Under the pieces are notes generated by a model. That model searched no databases and had not been told where the DNA came from. It was given only the letters and a program-made list of their open reading frames with translations. Both the position numbers and the translations under genes were made by a program. Shown here piece after piece: positions 6,971 through 9,985 of a stretch of 9,985 bases of DNA. The stretch's first letter is position 1. Each line of letters begins with the position of its first letter. The stretch comes from Euryarchaeota archaeon UBA10 (GTDB lineage: Archaea > Thermoplasmatota > Poseidoniia > Poseidoniales > Poseidoniaceae), in assembly GCA_002498185.1 (NCBI GenBank), contig DAGO01000079.1, forward strand, positions 21,321 through 31,305, in the 5' to 3' direction.

Positions 6971-8380
6971 ATGAGTCGTCGAATATCTGCGCTGGTCCTC
7001 ACAACTCTGTTCGTCATTGCTCCTCTTGCAGGATGCTTTGGAGATGAAGAGGTTAAGGAAATTGTTCCTGCAGATTCGTTCCAGATTGATTTCGTAGACC
7101 CAGAAGACGCTGTTATCCGCTCAGGCGAATGGCATGACTTTACCCTTGAGGGAGAAGGCAATGCGATTTCTACAGAAGCGGATGTATTGATTTTCATCAA
7201 CGGTACTTATGTCAAGAGTCACAGTGTAATGGTTGAAGATAACACTGTGTATGGGCAGATTCTCACAACTCCATATGTTACTGAAGTGAATATTACATTC
7301 ATGGCTGATGATGGACGGACTGAGATTATCAAAGTGCCAACAACAGAGGGCATGCCAATTGTGAACGGTGAAGATTGGTTCAAGCAAACCGATTACATCA
7401 CCAGTGTGTGTACTGACACCACAAAATGCGGAGGATATGTCAATCGCTGGATGGGTGCAGGAAATGGATTCTATGAGCGTGCGGCTGAATATTTCAAAGG
7501 TCAATTCGAAGGGCTTGGCTATGAAACACACCTCTTGAGAGTAACAGACCACGGCAACCTAGCTCAGCCTGAAAGTTTGAATGTAGTAGCTTGGAAACAA
7601 GGCCGAAACGATAACTGCGTTCAAGGAATGGGCGGACACATGGATATCGCACCACCTGGCGGTCCACCTGGTGGCGGTACATATGAAGGCGCATACGACA
7701 ACACTGCAGGAACTGTGGCAATGCTGCTCTATGCACGTGCATTCGCAGACCTAACATTCGATTGTGATACTTTCCTAGCCCTCTGGTCAAGTGAAGAAGA
7801 AGGGCTTCGTGGCTCCAATGCTTTCGCAAACAACCAATGTGATTATTGTCTACCTCACGACAAAGAGTTGGAGTTCTACATCAACATGGATATGATGGGT
7901 ATGTCTTGGCCTGCCCACAAGAACGGCGTAGGCGACCCATTCCCTTACCATGCATGGTCTGGACCTGATTTGGACCCAGATGTCCAAGACGTGCAGATAA
8001 CTACCGTTCTAGAGCATGTTCACAGAAATGTCCTGAAAGCGCCTATGGACTTGAGAATCGATGGCACTTATGGGGCTGGTTGTGACCAGCACTGGGATGA
8101 GCATGCAGACCTAGTATTCGATGTACACGAAGACACATTTGGTCGCTCAGACCACGTTACATTCCGTGAATTGGGAGCTCAAACGATTTTCCATTTGGGA
8201 GCGTATGATGAAGACTATTCAGCATACCACTCCCCAACAGACACCTTAGACAACATGATTGAGGAAGTCGGTGGCCAGGAGGAACTTGAGAGGAGTATGG
8301 AGTTCGTAATGTGGGCTGCAATGCTTGAGTTCATCATCGCAGACCAAACTCCTGAGATTCGTAACATGAATGAGATGTGA
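6971..8380 (+). CDS. M28-family zinc metallopeptidase (aminopeptidase-like), predicted lipoprotein
   Basis: This 469-residue secreted peptidase belongs to the M28 (di-zinc aminopeptidase) family. The N-terminus (MSRRISALVLTTLFVIAPLAGC) is a lipoprotein signal with lipobox LAGC, predicting lipid attachment at Cys22 and tethering to the outer face of the membrane. A beta-rich domain of about 110 residues follows, then the catalytic domain. Zinc ligands and base are in order: His223 and Asp225 (GGHMDI), Asp243 (AYDNTAG), Glu275-Glu276 (SSEEEGLRGS), Asp307 (INMDMMG) and His420 (AYHSPTDT). The set is complete, so it should be active, most likely removing N-terminal residues from peptides. Several Cys (including CDYC) suggest disulfides outside the cell. 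A Pro/Gly-rich insertion (APPGGPPGGG) sits between the first and second zinc-ligand motifs. Another ATG at 6938 adds 11 residues; I chose 6971 for the short charged n-region. The gene probably acts downstream of the neighbouring surface endoprotease. Confidence 0.92.
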   Translation: MSRRISALVLTTLFVIAPLAGCFGDEEVKEIVPADSFQIDFVDPEDAVIRSGEWHDFTLEGEGNAISTEADVLIFINGTYVKSHSVMVEDNTVYGQILTTPYVTEVNITFMADDGRTEIIKVPTTEGMPIVNGEDWFKQTDYITSVCTDTTKCGGYVNRWMGAGNGFYERAAEYFKGQFEGLGYETHLLRVTDHGNLAQPESLNVVAWKQGRNDNCVQGMGGHMDIAPPGGPPGGGTYEGAYDNTAGTVAMLLYARAFADLTFDCDTFLALWSSEEEGLRGSNAFANNQCDYCLPHDKELEFYINMDMMGMSWPAHKNGVGDPFPYHAWSGPDLDPDVQDVQITTVLEHVHRNVLKAPMDLRIDGTYGAGCDQHWDEHADLVFDVHEDTFGRSDHVTFRELGAQTIFHLGAYDEDYSAYHSPTDTLDNMIEEVGGQEELERSMEFVMWAAMLEFIIADQTPEIRNMNEM

Positions 8381-8384
8381 TAGA

Positions 8385-8555
8385 ATGGTAGATGCAGCAG
8401 TAGGGGAGCTAATTGCTGCTGCGGGACAAGCCATAGTTGAGGACAATAAATTCCTCGATGACAAGAAGAAGAGCCCCATTATTCTACGAGTATTGTACTA
8501 CCTAGTGCCAATGTCTATTCTTACTGGAATCTACGTCTGGGTAGCTTACTACTAG
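8385..8555 (+). CDS. Small single-span membrane protein, function unknown
   Basis: A 56-residue protein starts 4 bp after the stop of the M28 peptidase gene, so the two are probably co-transcribed and perhaps translationally coupled. Residues 1-30 are an Ala-rich, likely amphipathic segment followed by a charged stretch (DDKKK). Residues 32-54 form one hydrophobic helix (about VLYYLVPMSILTGIYVWVAYY). There is no signal-type cleavage site and no recognisable motif. The frame extends back to an ATG at 8370, but that start overlaps the peptidase gene and gives an unconvincing N-terminus. I do not recognise the family. It could be a small partner of the membrane-tethered peptidase or unrelated. 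Its stop overlaps that of the convergent gene. Confidence 0.6.
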   Translation: MVDAAVGELIAAAGQAIVEDNKFLDDKKKSPIILRVLYYLVPMSILTGIYVWVAYY

Positions 8556-8953
8556 TTCCAGAAGGCGTCATCTTCCCAAGGAAGACCGACTGCAATACCG
8601 AGGATTTCTAGGACTACATAGTTGAAGAATAGGTATCCAAGGATTGCTACGGTGAATGCAAGCAAAGAGGTATTGATCACTTTCCTTCGCTCTCTTTTCA
8701 CATCATCAAGGGTACAGACACCTTGATTCCTGAAGTATGAAACTAGACCTGCAGATACAAGAATGCCTGCAATAATCAGCATAGTTGGCCTGAACCACCA
8801 GTAACCGTCCTTGCCCCAATACAGAGTGTCTGAGAGCGCGGCAGCGGTTGATACTGATGCTAAGCCGAACATCACCATGACGACAGATGGAAGGCAACAC
8901 ATGGACGCAACGATGGCTGAGGACGAAATCCACTTCCACAATCCCTTGTCCAT
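8552..8953 (-). CDS. Small MerT-like integral membrane protein
   Basis: A 133-residue protein with about three to four membrane segments (roughly 8-40, 55-73 and 94-122). Cys19-Cys20 followed by Leu-Pro lies in the first helix. A later Phe-Arg-Pro comes just before the second helix, with Cys80 in the loop after it. The ASMCCLP...FRP arrangement recalls the MerT/MerC mercuric-transport membrane proteins, where a paired Cys in helix 1 carries Hg(II). The resemblance is by eye and short, no MerP or MerA is nearby, and another thiol- or metal-handling role is equally possible. The start is well supported: AGGTGAT at 8957-8963 lies 3 nt before the ATG. It is 44 bp downstream of the phosphopantetheinyl transferase gene, so it could share that transcript or use its own AT-rich promoter in the gap. 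Confidence 0.75.
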   Translation of the reverse strand: MDKGLWKWISSSAIVASMCCLPSVVMVMFGLASVSTAAALSDTLYWGKDGYWWFRPTMLIIAGILVSAGLVSYFRNQGVCTLDDVKRERRKVINTSLLAFTVAILGYLFFNYVVLEILGIAVGLPWEDDAFWN

Positions 8954-8956
8954 GTT

Positions 8957-8963
8957 ATCACCT
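8957..8963 (-). promoter_or_regulatory. Shine-Dalgarno site of the MerT-like gene
   Basis: On the minus strand AGGTGAT sits 3 nt upstream of the ATG at 8953. It matches the GGTGAT complement of archaeal 16S rRNA 3' ends and decides the start of this gene. Confidence 0.6.
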
Positions 8964-8983
8964 GATGTTCATCATTAATCAAA

Positions 8984-9027
8984 GGGTGTATTTTGTGTTA
9001 CAGATTATTTCTGACCGTTTTACACCC
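8984..9027. other. Inverted repeat spanning the PPTase stop codon
   Basis: GGGTGTA at 8984-8990 and TACACCC at 9021-9027 are perfect 7-bp complements with a 30-nt loop that contains the stop codon of the phosphopantetheinyl transferase gene. In RNA this could form a hairpin between this gene and the following MerT-like gene. No T-run follows it on the minus strand, so it is not a typical terminator. It could occur by chance. Confidence 0.25.
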
Positions 9028-9690
9028 GACGCTGAAGTCTGGATTCTGCTTCATCGCTTCTGCAGTAGCATCGAGTAAATCATCTTCAGCGGTCTTGGGA
9101 TTTTCTCCAGCTTTACGATATGAGACTGAAACCATCAGGTCATCGTGGATGAATGATTCAACATTATATTCGGTTAAATCAATGTCTCTTGGATTAAGGT
9201 GCATTCCGAGTTTTTCGGCCTTTTGAACCGCTTCTTTTGCGGTCCAAGTTTCAATTGCCATTTTTGAATTTCCAATTAGAAAATCTAATTCACCACCCTT
9301 GGCCATCATGTCGAAAGCGTTGGTCTGAATTTCTCTATCTTTTCTCTCTGCATCTATGCCAATCCAATAGCCCGGCTCGATGAGCGCACATACTGCCCAA
9401 TTCTCGCAATGACCGATGCTTATTCCCGGAAGAGGCTCATTTCTCCATACTCCGTTTATCCATGACAAGTATGGTGCTCGATGCTCTGTGCGAAGGACTT
9501 CAATCAAGTCGAGAGGAATTCCCCAGTGCTCCAGACACTTCTCCAGAAGGAGGCGCCCTGAATTGTGGTCTGCAAGTCTTTTCGCTGTTGCTCTAGGAAT
9601 ATCTTCAGCGAATATGCTCTTGCAATCCTGAATTGCCATTCTAGCAAGTAGCATCCGAGGACCCTCAATTGGATCCATTACTTCCATCAT
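8998..9690 (-). CDS. Sfp-type 4'-phosphopantetheinyl transferase
   Basis: A 230-residue protein of the usual length for Sfp-type enzymes, which transfer phosphopantetheine from CoA to a Ser on an acyl or peptidyl carrier protein. The family motifs appear in order: RAPYLSWING at 71-80 (the GKPYL-type segment), ISIGHCENWAVCAL at 90-103 with His94, GIDAERKD at 111-118 with Mg-binding Asp113 and Glu115, and WTAKEAVQKAEKLG at 149-162 with Glu153 and Lys157. Nothing essential is missing. It begins one base after the stop of an upstream PKS-type dehydratase gene (TGA-G-ATG), with GAGGTGAG just before its ATG, so it is almost certainly translated from the same mRNA. Its substrate is then probably a carrier domain in that synthase. 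The last 25 or so residues have no obvious motif. Confidence 0.9.
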   Translation of the reverse strand: MMEVMDPIEGPRMLLARMAIQDCKSIFAEDIPRATAKRLADHNSGRLLLEKCLEHWGIPLDLIEVLRTEHRAPYLSWINGVWRNEPLPGISIGHCENWAVCALIEPGYWIGIDAERKDREIQTNAFDMMAKGGELDFLIGNSKMAIETWTAKEAVQKAEKLGMHLNPRDIDLTEYNVESFIHDDLMVSVSYRKAGENPKTAEDDLLDATAEAMKQNPDFSVGCKTVRNNL

Positions 9691-9691
9691 C

Positions 9692-9985
9692 TCACCTCGA
9701 CAGGCTGAATCTTTGGTCTTCAGGGACTTCGCCCATCGCCTTGAGTCTCAATCCCTTGAGCGATAATACAGGTGCATCATCGTCTCCAACTACTACTACA
9801 TCGTGAACTGTTACTCCTGCATCTTCGCTTGCAACCTTCACAGAACGGACACGTAGTCTCTCATCTGCATCCGGAACTCGCAGCATGGTCGACCATTCAA
9901 TTCCGATTGGTAGACTTGAGAAGCCATCGCTTTCCATAGCTGCTAATCCTGCATTTTGGAATCCTGCTTCAATCAACATAGGTAA
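9692..9985 (-). CDS. Polyketide/PUFA-synthase-type dehydratase (PS-DH) domain, C-terminal fragment, runs off the right edge
   Basis: The frame is open to the window edge, so only the last 97 residues are seen. They read as the C-terminal hotdog half of a PKS dehydratase domain. A LPMLIEAGFQNAGL segment aligns with the family's HPxLLDAxxQxxG helix. It is followed by LPIGIEWSTML (family: LPFSWxxV) and beta-strands carrying RVRSVKV and VLSLKGLRLKAM, as expected at the end of such a domain. The position of the family's catalytic Asp in the LLDxxxQ helix is Glu here. The protein ends about 20 residues after the fold, so the DH domain is the C-terminus, as in PfaA-type synthases that end KR-DH. The next gene encodes the phosphopantetheinyl transferase that such a synthase needs. 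The rest of the domain order lies outside the window. Confidence 0.75.
   Translation of the reverse strand, partial: LPMLIEAGFQNAGLAAMESDGFSSLPIGIEWSTMLRVPDADERLRVRSVKVASEDAGVTVHDVVVVGDDDAPVLSLKGLRLKAMGEVPEDQRFSLSR

Noticed and set aside
7121..7829. Two minus-strand open frames opposite the M28 peptidase
   Set aside because: They are antisense to a gene with a complete zinc site. Composition is Cys/His/Arg-rich and not protein-like.

Overview
This window looks like a piece of a Marine Group II euryarchaeote (Candidatus Poseidoniales) or close relative. That placement is inferred from gene content and style, with no marker gene to prove it. The pointers are: very short intergenic gaps; a tRNA with no encoded CCA; a very long secreted subtilisin-like protease with an acidic thrombospondin type-3 repeat stalk and a C-terminal membrane anchor; a lipobox-anchored M28 peptidase; and moderate GC content. 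A bacterial or other archaeal host cannot be excluded from the sequence alone.

Layout. Positions 22-1911 (minus) encode a complete ABC exporter half-transporter. Diverging from it across about 55 bp is a 1563-residue surface protease (1967-6658, plus). It has a signal peptide, an N-terminal prodomain, an S8 catalytic domain with the full Asp/His/Asn/Ser set, a beta-sandwich domain, a long array of Asp-rich TSP3-type repeats (4109-6106) and a C-terminal transmembrane anchor with a basic tail. A tRNA-Gly(UCC) follows at 6703-6774, and a 14-bp copy of its 3' end recurs 73 bp downstream. Next come an M28-family metallopeptidase lipoprotein (6971-8380) and, 4 bp later, a 56-residue single-span membrane protein (8385-8555).

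On the minus strand at the right are three genes read leftward. The first is the C-terminal end of a polyketide-synthase-type dehydratase (product-template/hotdog) domain that runs off the window (9692-9985). The second, one base later, is a complete Sfp-type 4'-phosphopantetheinyl transferase (8998-9690). The third is a small MerT-like membrane protein with a Cys-Cys-Leu-Pro motif (8552-8953). The last gene and the 56-residue gene converge and share a CTAG whose two strands carry both stop codons.

Working together. The protease and the M28 peptidase make a plausible extracellular protein-degradation pair: an endoprotease held away from the cell on a calcium-binding stalk, and a membrane-tethered exopeptidase to trim its products. 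The dehydratase-PPTase pair indicates a carrier-protein-dependent polyketide or polyunsaturated-fatty-acid-type synthase just beyond the right edge. This is unusual for archaea, most of which lack ACP-dependent fatty acid synthesis, and is the most notable system here. The other standout is the repeat stalk: twelve regularly spaced Cys pairs, eight of whose loops contain an N-glycosylation sequon.
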